The notes beneath the pieces were generated by a model. The model was not told where the DNA came from, did not search any database, and was given only the letters and a program-made list of their open reading frames with translations. From Cystobasidium ongulense (lineage: Eukaryota > Basidiomycota > Cystobasidiomycetes > Cystobasidiales > Cystobasidiaceae): DNA of 64,000 bases. The stretch is from NCBI GenBank assembly GCA_022835595.1, contig BQUP01000009.1:496001-560000 (forward strand), given 5' to 3'. The position numbers and the translations under genes are program-made. This document shows, one piece after another, positions 1 through 10,824 of this stretch. Positions within the stretch are counted from its first letter, which is position 1. Each line of letters begins with the position of its first letter.

Positions 1-597
1 AGAATTAAGAGATTTATTCTTAGAATCAAATTTAAAAGTACAATCTGGTGAAATCGATAAGAATACCAAAGGGAGGATCGTAGAAAGTGATGCTCTACAT
101 GCTTATATTAATTATACTTTTGGTCAGTGTTTGAATGAGGAGCAAGCTGAATTTGAAATGGATAGGGTGAGGTTTTTCCTACCACATCCATCTCTCAGGT
201 TGAACTAGCTAATGTAAATCTTTCCGTCGCATACCTATCTGCAGCTCGATAGACAAAGAGGTCGCTGTCCACCTGAGTGGACAAAGGAAGTCTTCGGGAT
301 GCATTTGAACATGGGCATCGTTGAAGGACTGGACCGCATTACACAGCCAGTGGTGAGAGTTTCACAAAGCTACCAAACAAAAACTAAGACTCGGCTGATT
401 GAAATGTTCTGCGTCTTTTCACCCAGCTTCTGGTCCGAGGAAGTCGAAATCAAACAGAATCACCAGAAGAAGCATGTGAATTATGGAAAGCAGCATTAGG
501 AAATTCTGGTAATTTAGAAATGCAACTCGCACATGGAGCCCCTGCTAGAGCTGTTACTACTTATCCTTTCTTTGTATCTAGATTCATGAAGTGAGTT

Positions 598-674
<77 letters not shown>

Positions 675-795
675 ATGGGATAAGTATCAATAGAGACGAG
701 TGCCATTGTAGCATAACTGATTTGTTCTTTCGTTTTATTCCTACAACTGCAGTATCTGGTTAGCTAAGAATACAAAGCCGAACTCAAAGCGATAA
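1..795 (+). CDS. 3' end of an unidentified protein-coding gene
   Basis: Partial gene entering from the left edge. Exons 1-166, 245-352, 427-590 and 753-795 join in one frame through GT-AG introns and end at TAA 793-795. The visible C-terminal portion is about 157 residues, hydrophilic, with a run GRCPPEWTKEVFGMHLNMG and the end AKNTKPNSKR. No signal peptide, membrane segment or motif that I can name is visible. The third intron (591-752) carries a long TC dinucleotide run. Codons are AT-rich in the first and third exons. I do not recognise the family; the exon structure and coding character are convincing, but the function is unknown. Confidence 0.7.
599..671. repeat. (TC)n microsatellite inside an intron
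   Basis: About 36 uninterrupted TC units directly after the donor region of the last intron of the left-edge gene. It gives the intron a pyrimidine tract much longer than usual. It is also the cause of a spurious Arg-Glu repeat frame on the minus strand. Confidence 0.95.
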
Positions 796-1458
796 ATGAG
801 TTTCAAGATGCAGTAACACATAAGAAACGAAGACCCTTGCGAGCGACATGCGCAACACATATCATTTAAACGAAGCCAGTCTTCGAAACTTAACTTCCAT
901 TTCAGACAAATCTGACCATGATATCATACATTAGCTTAAGCCCTCTTATGAATAAGGAAAGGAAGAGCTAGTTCTTATCTACAACGAACACTTTCTAGAC
1001 ATACACGCATATACGAATATACGAATATGTATTCAATGGACTATACCTCTCGACGTATAGGGGCTGGCGAGAGCTTATCTACACGAAGGAATGCTCTTCT
1101 GATCCCGAGAGAAGGAGTAAAGTTACGAAAACAGTCTGTTTATTCTATCCTTTATCTTTGCTTCCTCAGATGTATTGGAAGTGCTGCTGTTGTACTATAT
1201 GCGAACCGTATACAAGGTGCAGTTTTTGGAGCGGTCGTCGCTGAGGCATCCAATATATTAGACGAATCTTTCTCAGACTTTAGCGAGACAACTTTGCATT
1301 TCTCAATTCGCCCATTGCCAGGTGTGGAATATCACATTCAGTTCCGTAGTATTACCTGGACTTGTCGATTCGTCAATGTCCGCCTTCAGGTTGGGTGTGG
1401 CTGACGCCGAGTAAATAACACCCACTCCTCTTGACCGCAGCACAAGACATAGGAAAGG
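796..1458. other. Intergenic, no supported gene
   Basis: About 660 bases between the left-edge gene and the small gene at 1459. A plus-strand frame at 1027-1404 opens with ATG but has no recognisable protein character and no intron logic. It probably holds the terminator of the first gene and the promoter of the next. Confidence 0.5.
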
Positions 1459-1867
1459 ATGGTATTAGCAGAACAGGCCCCGCTGGCCGAGCCAGTGCAG
1501 GACAGCAACAACGGAAAGTCGACGTTCAAGGAGAAGCTGCATCATATAGGCGAAAAGGTGCGTTGCACCTCATCCAGCGCGGCTCTGTAACCTTGAACTG
1601 ATGATGATCGGGGGCTCCATTTGTACAATCATCATACAGCTGGCACTTGTACCACCTACACAGCAGGAGGTAGCTAGAACGCACGCTTTGATATGCTGAA
1701 GGACACAGGAGCTGATACGTCTGTTTCCCGTATGCTCCACCCAGCTCGCACAACGCCTGGACAAAGCTGAACGAGCAGGAGACGAGGAACAAGTGTCCAA
1801 GCTGCACATGCGAGTAGCGGCGAGTGGACAGAACGCGTCTACTTCGCAGGAGGAGGTGCCGCTGTAG
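1459..1867 (+). CDS. Small acidic-basic hydrophilic protein, 73 residues, function unknown
   Basis: Two exons, 1459-1557 and 1745-1867, joined in phase 0 through a 187-base GT-AG intron (donor GTGCGT, acceptor CCCAG). The start is the only ATG in frame. The product begins MVLAEQAPLAEPVQDSNNGK. Its middle (FKEKLHHIGEK joined to LAQRLDKAERAGDEEQ) is charged and looks like a short amphipathic or coiled helix. There is no signal peptide or membrane segment. I do not recognise a family. Support is the clean splice joint and the continuity of the helix across it; without transcript data a short gene like this stays moderate in confidence. Confidence 0.5.
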
Positions 1868-2352
1868 TCACCAAGAAGAGACAGAAGTCATCCATTGTTG
1901 TGTCATCATCGATGTCGTCCTTTGTTGCACGCAAGCCAGCTTCTCGCGACTATGAAGACAGCAACAACAAGGGAAAGCTACGATAGCAGAAGGAGAGTGG
2001 AAGCAGACGACGAAGGAGGGAGCTGACAGTGTATCCCTCCAGGCATGTCACCAGTCTGCCGATACTCTCCCTCGAACGACCTGGCTAGCTTGCATACCTT
2101 TGATATAACTTGATCTTCTGACGCGTGTGTGGGCTTTGTCGCTAAGGGCAAGCTTGTTGGGCGAGACGGGGGACATGGCACACTCGACAGACACAACAAG
2201 GGCGATGAGGACACACTTGACATTCTTGCTCTTCGTTGCTGCTGCTTCTCTCTGCTCTGCTTCATCGTCGTTCACTCACACTCTCTTTAGGCTGGCTCGG
2301 GCTCTGCACAGTTCAAGGATACAGCAGCACACTCCCTCAAAGCTACAGCAGG
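1868..2352. other. Intergenic, upstream of the aspartic protease
   Basis: About 485 bases. Several overlapping frames occur on both strands, none with protein-like character. Likely the promoter and 5' leader of the protease gene. Confidence 0.5.
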
Positions 2353-4747
2353 ATGATGTTCATCAGCAGGAGTAGTAGTACTCGACCACCATACACACTC
2401 CTTAGCTTGACCCTCCTCGCGCTCTTCTCGTTCATCGCTCCATCCGCCGCTCATGCAGCAGCGTCCACCGATCAGCCTGCTGCTACACCCATCACCCTTC
2501 CACTGCTCAAAGCGCCATCATCGTCATCGTCAAGAGGACGGACAGAAGGCACAACACACATCAAAGCAAGTGTAAAGTTGGATGGCAATGAGTCCTCCCT
2601 AGCCGGTAAAACTGTCCCTCTCCTCCAGGCTAGACTGGCAGATCTCTCGCACTACCACATTATCCAGGACCGCATATCATCAAAATTCAGTCAGAGAGGT
2701 GATGAAGCACCTTCTTCAGAGGGAGAGAGCAACGAAGCTATCAAACGAGCAAATAAAGGCCATAGACCATTGAAGATTAACAATGTCAACAACAATGACA
2801 AGACTCGCTTTGCTAAGATTAAGAATAAAAGACAAGATGATGCTCAGACAACTCAACCTGATCTAGCTACTACCAGGCAGCCTATCGAATACACAGGACA
2901 AGGACCGTCAAAGACTTCCCTCGCAGATCATGTAGTCGCTAGAGAGGATATAGAGGTGAGCTAATAGCAGACTTCGAATTCTCCACCCTTGCATGCGGGC
3001 ACGTGATGTGCTTTGACATGTCGGGCAGACGGTCTGGTATGAATACAGCTTAATGACGCTAATCTTTTCGCTTTCTCTGTCTGTTTGATGTGATATCAGT
3101 ACTTGGTCTCCGTCAAGTAAGCCTTTCTCCTCTTAATCGATGGACAGCTAAATACAAGCCATAAAACTATAGCTAACTCGCATAGTTTGAATTAACTTAA
3201 CTAAAACAGCATTGGTACACCACCACAATCTTATCAATTAGTACTAGATACAGGATCATCAGATTTATGGGTCCAATCGTCAAAATGTAATAATTGCTCT
3301 CAAGCTCCAACTTTTGATCCAAATTCTTCAAGCTCAAGTAATGACCTGAAAAGTGATTTTGAGATTTATTATGGTATTGGTTCAACGTGAGTCGGTTTGT
3401 TCTCGAAGTCATCCTTCACCAAGTCGAATTGCTGACCTCGGGTTGAATTTTCATTTTTACTAGATCAGGAGATGTATTCACTGAAGAAATTGAAATTGCC
3501 GGAATGAAAGCTCATACTCAATCTTTCGCGGTTGCCGATCAAATGAGTAGCGATTGGACGGATCAGCCGTAAGTCACTTCTTACACACACACATATATTG
3601 CATCTGTAAGGAAAGGCCAAAAGATCATTTTCTAATTCATTCACTCCATTGGACATTTCATTAGTGCAAGTGGCATACTTGGACTAGGATTTTATACCAA
3701 TTCTAAAATTGGAGCAAAACCTTTCTTCCAGGTACGTTTCCTCATATCTGTCTTCTCTTGCCTGTCCTTCCCTGTGCCCGGGAGGATCACGGAGAGTAAA
3801 TTGTCATCCACATACAATGCTCATGCTCGCAGTCTGCTGTTTGTATCTTTCAGACTCTCGTCGAGCAACGTACCGTCGAGAGAGCCGTGTTCTCGACTGC
3901 TTTTGGACGTGCTACCGATGGAAAAGAAGATCAATCAAGCCTAATGCTAGGCGGTATTGGTGAGACTGAATCCCCCTGCTAATCGATTGGGACAGAATTT
4001 GCGCACCCCGTCTCGACTCCATGCTGATTGTAATTGCCGTCTGCATCATACTGTAAAACTCGCACAGACGACACCAAACACCAAGGCGACATTAAATATA
4101 TTCCAGTTTCAACTACAAGATGGTATTGGCAATTACAACTTGATTCTGTCAATGTAGCTGGTCAAATCGCAGTTACTCCTGCTGAGAATTATATCAAAGA
4201 AGCTGTTATTGATACTGGTTCTACTTTGATTGCTGGTCCAAAAGCCGATGTTGAGAAATTCTGGAGCACGTGAGTCTTGTCTTTCAATATCTTATTGCAT
4301 CCCGAAAATTGCATGGTATACATAGATGTAGATTAAGCTAACGTCTTTGTGCGTAAACAACAGTGTACCAGGATCGAAATACGATGCATCAGGAGGATAT
4401 TATTCATACCCATGCGCATCACAACTCAACGCAAGTTTCACCTTTCAAGGTCAACCAGAACCATTCGTTATAAGTAATGATGATCTTAATTTCGGTCAAG
4501 TCAATGCTCTAAGCGATCAATGTGTCGGTGCTATCATTGAAGGAAACACTAGCGGTTATTGGATTTTAGGTCTTGCTTTCTTGAAGAATTATTATACTGT
4601 GAGTGGCTTCTTGGGCGATCAGTCGTTGTTTTACAATGATGGAATCTGTTAGAAACGGTAATGGCTCAGAAGCTGACGTCTTTGCACTCTTTATAGGTCT
4701 TCGATGCTGGAAACTTCCAAATCGGATTCGGCACACCTACCTACTAG
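2353..4747 (+). CDS. Secreted pepsin-type aspartic protease
   Basis: Nine exons: 2353-2955, 3100-3116, 3210-3386, 3464-3568, 3665-3731, 3854-3959, 4068-4269, 4364-4598 and 4697-4747, giving 520 residues. All junctions are GT-AG and keep frame. The N-terminus (MMFISRSSS, then a hydrophobic stretch ending PSAAHAAA) is a signal peptide. A long Ser/Asn/Lys-rich pro-region fills residues about 35-200. The catalytic aspartates are in DTGSSDLWV (Asp about 220) and VIDTGSTL (Asp about 407), the two halves expected of family A1. The C-terminus (VFDAGNFQIGFGTPTY) matches the usual end of the fold. There is no GPI-like tail, so free secretion or vacuolar delivery are both possible. Exon 2 is only 17 bases. 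The pro-region exon uses GC-rich codons while the catalytic exons are AT-rich. Confidence 0.93.
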
Positions 4748-5866
4748 ATTCCAGTGCTTTTCCTCATTTCGTCACCTCGACAATTTGCATCACATTGTTC
4801 ATCCGACGGCACTACAGCATTGATCGCTCCTCTACCTGCTTAAAGCACCTACACTCTCCCTTCAATGCCCAACGATTGGTTCACATTCTTTCAATCGGAG
4901 GAAATTACATCTTCCACGCCTTTCTTTCAAATCTTTAGAGCAAGAGCTTGCATTATTTGCTTGAATTGTAGCCAAGAGCTATGTATACTACAAAAACGAA
5001 ACCTTCAATACGGACTTTAACTTCCAAGCTCTTTTAACGAGCGACACACGCGACTGTCTGGTCCAAAGACGGACCTCTTCACTTTTTCCCCTCCTATTAT
5101 TACCCCATGTATCCCATAGTATATGATCCTTCGCAAGGATAGCTTGTTTCATCCCTAGTGGAGCTGGTAGTACGCACATTTACAGACACTTCCTTCCTTC
5201 TTTTCCCCTCTGCGCACTATGCATAATCCTATCCTTGTTTTTGCTAATTCTGAAAATTCGTCCTCTGAGACTGTCATTTGGTCATCGGAAATTCCCCGGC
5301 TCTGTCTATATTCTGCATGAAACATTCTCATCAAGCAGCTACTGGCACATATACTTTCAAGCTAGGTAAGCAGGCAGGCGGAAACTCGTAGAACTCAAAC
5401 TAGCAGGCGGAAACTCGTAGAACTCAAACTAACGCGTGGTTCATCTGCGACGATTCAGAAAGAGGATCAGCTCGTGTATGCTCGACTCGACAATCTAGAA
5501 GATAGATTAAGCAGTGTTGTATAGTAGTCCTAATTGATTATGCAGTAGGATTCAATAGGTTCATTCACGATTGCCAATCTTCAGTTTCGTTGTTCTAGTT
5601 TCAATGGTTCCCCATGTACCAGTACTACATACTTGGACAACACCAGCCTGCATACCTGGCATGCGCAGATCTGCTTTATGTGATATATATAGTCTCAAAC
5701 AAGGGATACTAGGCGAAATTACTTCTTATCACGTCCTACTTGCTTTGATTTGAAATATAAGCTGTAGCAACAGGTACTGAAATTCAAACGACCTTGAATC
5801 TGGGCACTCAGCATCTGAATGGTGCGGAAACGCCGTTGATCAACGCAAGCTTACAGACAGGGATCT
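4748..5866. other. Intergenic, about 1.1 kb, with one small tandem duplication
   Basis: Between convergent genes (aspartic protease on plus, Gly-rich protein on minus). No frame looks coding. The only structure seen is the 29-base tandem duplication at 5374-5431. Confidence 0.5.
5374..5431. repeat. 29-base tandem duplication, two copies
   Basis: The unit starting GCAGGCGGAAACTCG occurs at 5374 and again at 5403 without visible mismatch. It lies in non-coding sequence. Confidence 0.95.
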
Positions 5867-6427
5867 CTACGCTATCTTCGAGGGGGACTCCATCATTAGT
5901 GGATCAGTACCAAGCAGGCCACTATGACCAGAAGATCCGTCTCCACCCGTCCATAGATGGCCTCCTCCCGGGCCTTCGTGCCATCCTGTACCAGGGTGCT
6001 CTACTTTGGGTCGTTCCATCGGATGGCGTTCGCCACCACCGCCGCCTCCGCCGGCCGGTCCAGGTCTAATACCTTCTCTATCCTGTCTAATCGCTTCATT
6101 CATGAAGGTGGACCAATTTGTATCCTTTTGGGCGTCGACCCAGGTTTTGTCCTTGAAACTTGCAAAACCCGACCCCTCGTACAGGCTGTCGGGCCCAAAT
6201 GGGTTGGGACCATCATTTGTGAAGATTATGTCGGGACCGGGCATTATGATCAGGTCCCTATATTTGTACACCTTGTCGCGTTGCTGAGGGGACCAAAAGC
6301 CGTCAAAACCAGCCCTGTTCCCAGGCGAAGGATGTTCGGTTCCAGGCAAAACACGGATGACCCCGGGACCCGTCTCCGATTTCAGGTAGACTATGCTGTC
6401 GCTTCGATTGACCAGTTTGCCAACCAT
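5867..6427 (-). CDS. Glycine-rich protein of unknown function, 186 residues
   Basis: A single open frame read on the minus strand from ATG 6427-6425 to TAG 5869-5867. The frame extends upstream to 6541 but without another ATG, so this start is the natural one. Residues 1-120 look globular (MVGKLVNRSDSIVYLKSETG, then PGPDIIFTNDGPNPFGPDSL). A run of seven glycines follows near residue 130, then a Gly/His/Pro-rich tail. No signal peptide or membrane segment. I do not recognise the family. The composition and the clean frame favour a real gene; an additional upstream exon is possible. Confidence 0.5.
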   Translation of the reverse strand: MVGKLVNRSDSIVYLKSETGPGVIRVLPGTEHPSPGNRAGFDGFWSPQQRDKVYKYRDLIIMPGPDIIFTNDGPNPFGPDSLYEGSGFASFKDKTWVDAQKDTNWSTFMNEAIRQDREGIRPGPAGGGGGGGERHPMERPKVEHPGTGWHEGPGGGHLWTGGDGSSGHSGLLGTDPLMMESPSKIA

Positions 6428-7137
6428 ATTGGATGTAGAGATAAGTGTGGTGGTGGAGCAGAGGGGTGATACGCGGAACACTGGAAAGCTGAAAGTGAAT
6501 TTACTACCTTTCCAACACGCTTTTATCAAACGTGACAGCACATCTTCCCCACTCTTCTCATTTTCCCCACTCCATCAGCGAATGAAAGCAGAAGCCAAGA
6601 AGAGCGGGGAAATATGAGGGGAGAAGAGACGTGCTGCGGCACCAGAAGATACCGGCAATACCTCCGGACCAGATGCCTTTTGCGGACGGAATGCTCCAAT
6701 TCTCGCTTCCGCTCAGCGAACCTCATTCGCCACCAGAGCTACCACTAGGCCTCAGAAGCCCACGAGCGATCCCACTATTGAAAGAGATACGGCCCGGCCC
6801 TAAGAGGCAGAAGATAAGATAAACAGAACAAAGTAATAAAAGCCCAATGATGGATTGGACGAACGTTCCTGGGACAATTCGGATAGCATGCGCGCGGTGG
6901 CTAGAAAGTCAAGTGAAGCCACCTAGAGTCAAACACATCCACTGTAGCTGTAGCCTTCTTTAGTCCGGCATTAGTATGACGCATATAGCAAAATGAGCCC
7001 TGCATCTCGGGTTTGGACAATGCCGGAATATGACACAGCTGAATGCCTTCTGTCATCGCAATGTATACTTCGTTTTGGTGGAATCCAGAAAGTGAGACTT
7101 TCAAACCTTGCAAAGTCGCTTCATCTCGAAAATAACA
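6428..7137. other. Stretch between two minus-strand genes
   Basis: About 710 bases. On the minus strand the frame of the WG-repeat gene stays open for 79 codons after its TAG at 7140-7138, down to 6901. Apart from that I see nothing that looks coding. It should contain the promoter of the Gly-rich gene. Confidence 0.4.
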
Positions 7138-8759
7138 CTACCAAGGACATTTGTCGCTCTTGCTGCTCTGTACGGCCCTCGAAGTGATAGAAGCATAGTC
7201 ATGCGCGGTACTAGTGCGAGAAGCTTGACTGACATCGATTTCTTGCCCGTACATATCGAGGATAGCTGGTATAGGCGCTTGACGGGGGATTTGAGTGGTA
7301 TCTATCTGATTTGTTGGCCAGATAGCAGCAGCAGCAGAAGAAGAAGAAGCTTGAGCTTGATCGGAGAAAAGATTTCGATTAGGATAGGAAATCTCGTGAC
7401 TTGCACTTTGTAGAGTCTGTGAAGGAGGTAACGAATAATCGAAGTGAGCGCTAGGTCGTCCACTTTCATACCGAGTTTCGTCTTGCTGTTGATTGGTACT
7501 TGGGCGAGAGTAGGGGTGATGGCGTTGAGTGCGCGATCCCCAACCGCTATCTTGCGCTTGATGCATTTGGTTTGTGCTACTGCGACCTCCTCTTCCCCTT
7601 CCGCCTCCTCTGCTTCTATCGCTTAATATGGTCTGACTGTAAGAAGTAGCAGACGCTGCAGTTGATGCTCCCCAAGGATCATTGGCGGCTGGCTGAATTT
7701 CGGGAGGGACCGTACCAGCATCATCTGCATCGCCCCAAGCATTATTGACGGATGCTTTAGGCGCGTCTTCTAACTGAATCTCTTCACCCCACGGATTGTC
7801 CTTGCCAATCTCAAGAGGCTTATCAAGAGCGATGGCGGTAGCGATAGAGCCTGCTTTCGTTTCTGACTTGTCTCCCCAAACAGCCTCGTCGCCTGATACA
7901 TTGGCGGGTACTACACTCTCAGAGCTTCCCCACGCATCTTTGCTTACTTTACCGTCTTCAAGATTGTTGATTGGTACGGTGGCTTCTGGGTTCAGCGGCT
8001 GCTTTTTCGCTTCATCTACAGCGGGTCCATCCTTCACCTCATCCCAAGGATCCTTCGAAGTGTCTTGCACTGTTGTCTCGAACGTGGATGGCGAAGAGGG
8101 TGAAGCATTACCCTACGGATCCAGTGTCGAGGTTCCTGCATCCTTCTCTTTGAAAGCGTGTGAAGCAGTTGTATCGCCCCATGGATCCGCGTTGGAAGCA
8201 TCGAGAGTGGGTGCGGTGGAAGTAGCAGCACCCCAAGCATCACCAGTAGATTGAGTGTTCCACGAAGGACCTTCTGAAGCACTTGCAGCATTGTCTTCGG
8301 CTTTCACTACCTTTGCTGGAGCGGCTCCTGCCCACAATGCACCAAAACCGGAATCTTCAGCAGTGGGATCGACGACAGGTGAGCTCGCTTTGTCTACCTG
8401 TAGAAGAGGATGAGGAGGCCACTCAGCGTCACACTTGGAAGTAGATCAAGCAGTGAGGCTTTGAGTCGACTCACGACTTCGATACTGAACGTTCTCAACT
8501 TTCTTCGACTGCTCAATTCCGTCCAGTCCGCTTCACTCGACACGTTGAGAACCTGTGGCCCATCTCGATACCTGACCGCTATCAGGTCTAGAGGAGTATC
8601 GATGGGCAGGCTGAACGCCCATACTGCGTTGTTCCTAACGTTGTTGAGCGTTTCAGGCCGCATTAGATTTTGCGTCCGACCATTATGCCGAAGAGCGATG
8701 AGGAAGGGTCGAGGTTTGTGTGGGGCTGGAGCGTCGTCTTGCATGCCAGGTGCTTCCAT
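7138..8759 (-). CDS. PB1-like, WG/GW-repeat and RGG protein interrupted by an in-frame TAG
   Basis: Exon 1 is 8759-8475 (95 residues), exon 2 8397-7138, joined in phase 0 by a GTGAGT...TACAG intron. Exon 1 resembles a PB1 fold (ends VRYRDGPQVLNVSSEADW then ELSSRRKLRTFSIEV). Exon 2 is disordered with eight WG dipeptides in repeats such as DAWGA, DPWGD, NPWGE, NAWGD and SGWGS, then an RGG patch (GGGRGRGG) and a Ser/Gln-rich tail ending DKCPW. At 8115-8113 a TAG interrupts the frame in STLDP-stop-GNAS. The frame stays repeat-like on both sides, and DPWG elsewhere implies TGG there. I tried in-frame GT-AG splicing around the TAG and found none. If the stop holds, the product is 189 residues; if it is read as Trp, 514. 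WG/GW repeats are known Argonaute-binding hooks in animals, plants and fission yeast; a role here is inference. Confidence 0.75.
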
Positions 8760-9434
8760 TGTGTAGTAGAGGGATGTGTGTGTATTGTATATAGCTTGCT
8801 TGTAGTCACGCTGTCATCTGCTGCTGTCCTGTCTGTCCTGTTGGCTATTCGAGGTCAACTCGTCAGATTGTCTGCAGCGGCACGGGTGGACACGAAAGCG
8901 AGCGAGCGACAGAGAGAGAGAGTACGACATTCGTGCGGCATCGTAGACTGCTCCGTTTCATCCACACGCTCTTTCACATGAATTTAGCAAGCACCGGCTC
9001 GACTCGACGAACCCTCGAGAAGACGTCCGACATGGTGGAGGCCGAGTCTCTATCGAACGCGTCTTGGACATGGACTTGAACCATTGCAGCTGACATAGTG
9101 GTTGCCATGTACTTTCTCCCTAGCCTGTCACTCTTGTCGACGTTGGTCTCAGCTTCCAGCGCTGTGAATGCTCCAACCCTCGTAAAGCTTGCAGGAGAGC
9201 TTGTTCGCGGAGGATGCCCTTGGATGACATTGCAGTACATACCCATGCTGCTGATCAAGTCAGTCTTCTTCCGCTCTATGCGAAGGGAGCAGAGGTCATT
9301 ATACTCTCACTTCAGCTCGTGCTGTCTCGATTGCCTTGTTCACGAAGCAGCTCCAGCTCCATCACTTCTACCCTCTGCTCGACACGGACAACAGCACCAC
9401 TCGAGCCAATGCTAGTGTCTACTACACACACATC
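8760..9434. other. Shared upstream region of the WG-repeat gene and the cyclin gene
   Basis: About 675 bases between divergent starts. A minus-strand frame (ATG 9246 to 8974, 90 residues) and an opposing plus-strand frame (9098-9415) overlap here. Both read plausibly for short stretches, neither resembles a family I know, and at most one can be real. I leave them uncalled. Confidence 0.45.
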
Positions 9435-10824
9435 ATGACAGCAACTCTGAACAGCCCCAACAGCTGGCTGTTCGACGACGACGACCTGCGTCACACGCCT
9501 TCAAGAGCCGATGGGATCAGCCACGAGCGAGAGTTGTACGAGCGTGCTTTTGGAGTGGATCTCATTGTGCGAGTGGGCGCCGTGAGAGTGGATGTGTACG
9601 TCGTCGGCTCTTCCTTTATGTCACTCCGGATCTGACGCGCCTTGCTCTCAGTCCCCTACTTACCATAGCGACAGCGTCTCTCTTTCTGCATCGCTTCTAC
9701 ATGCTCCAGTCACTCAAGAAATACGGTGCTAGAGAGGTGGCATTGGCTTGTCTGTTCCTAGCTGGAAAAGTGGAAGAATCACTACGCAAAGTCGATACAG
9801 TCGTCAATTACTGTCTGAGGCTCGAAGATAGACGTAAAGGCAAGGAACCGGATGTACATCCATCAAGCGAGGTAAGTCAAATCCCATACTCTCGGATTCT
9901 TTTCCCATACATATGAAGATGCTAATTAACCCCCCTCTGGTCTGTCACAGAACTTCAAGAGACTCGTTCAACAAGTCTTATACGTAGAAGAAGTCATTCT
10001 CGTAACTCTCCAATTCGATCTTACAGTAGTCCATCCACACCCTCTCCTCACAAGAGCTCTGAAAGCACATGAATTACGGTTGTCCTCGCATCAACTCGCT
10101 TCCCTCGGTCGAGCAGCGTGGCAAATCCTAAGCGATATGTAAGTTTGCATTTTTCTTTCCATAAATTCAGGAGAAGAGGCATTGGCAGGACTCATATTGA
10201 CTCCACTCAATTTTTCACAGATATACTACACCACTTTGCATATGTTACGAGCCTGAAACACTAGCAGCAGCTTCCTTTCTACTTGCATATACACTTCTCA
10301 AAGACACACTACCACCACTACAAGATAAATGGGAAGATGAGTTCGACATAGACTGGCAAGATGCCGAAGATGTGCATGAAGTGGATATCGTCATGCAGAG
10401 AGTCACAGATCTATGGACGCAGGCAAGAAATGAGAAGATCAAGCAGGCGGGAGCTGAACTCAAGCAAGTAAGCAACGACCCTTCTCCTAGCCCATGTGAA
10501 ATCTCTTTTCCATGCAAGCATGGCTAAATAAAGTTCCCTTCTGCGTACACTCAGCTGGTACCGAAAGCTTCATCGTTCCTCAAAGCACCGCCAGGTCCCA
10601 AACCAACGGAATCAGAAAGTATGGCGCTAGATGAACCTGTCGGCGATTCTGCAATACCAGTGCAAAAGTCAAATGATGCAAATGGCGATACGAGTGATCC
10701 AGCGCCAGTCGAACCGGTATCTAATTCACAAAATGAGAGACAGTCTCAAGATCAGCCAAAAGACGAAACAATGACTGTTGAATCTCCTACGAAAGATTAT
10801 GAACAACCACCTACCCCAGGATGA
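9435..10824 (+). CDS. Cyclin of the K/T/L (transcriptional) class
   Basis: Five exons: 9435-9595, 9652-9871, 9951-10138, 10221-10467 and 10555-10824, 361 residues. The cyclin box begins after TPSRADGISHERELYERAFG. It continues across the first junction (VGAVRVDVPLLTIATA) into LFLHRFYMLQSL and LACLFLAGKVEES, the hallmark of cyclins that pair with CDK9/CDK12-type kinases phosphorylating RNA polymerase II. For the first donor I chose GTACGT at 9596, because the nearer GTGAGA breaks the frame. A second cyclin fold follows (DLTVVHPHPLLTRAL, TPLCICYEPETLAAASF). The last exon is a disordered Ser/Gln/Pro tail. Cyclin K/T (P-TEFb-like or Ctk2-like) is more likely than cyclin L because of the HRFYM and AGKVEE motifs. 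Confidence 0.88.

Noticed and set aside
514-714. Minus-strand frame with a long Arg-Glu repeat
   Set aside because: It is only the translation of the TC microsatellite in an intron of the plus-strand gene.
8974-9415. Possible small genes on either strand in the divergent promoter region
   Set aside because: The two frames overlap on opposite strands, neither has a known domain or a splice structure, and both lie between strong divergent genes.
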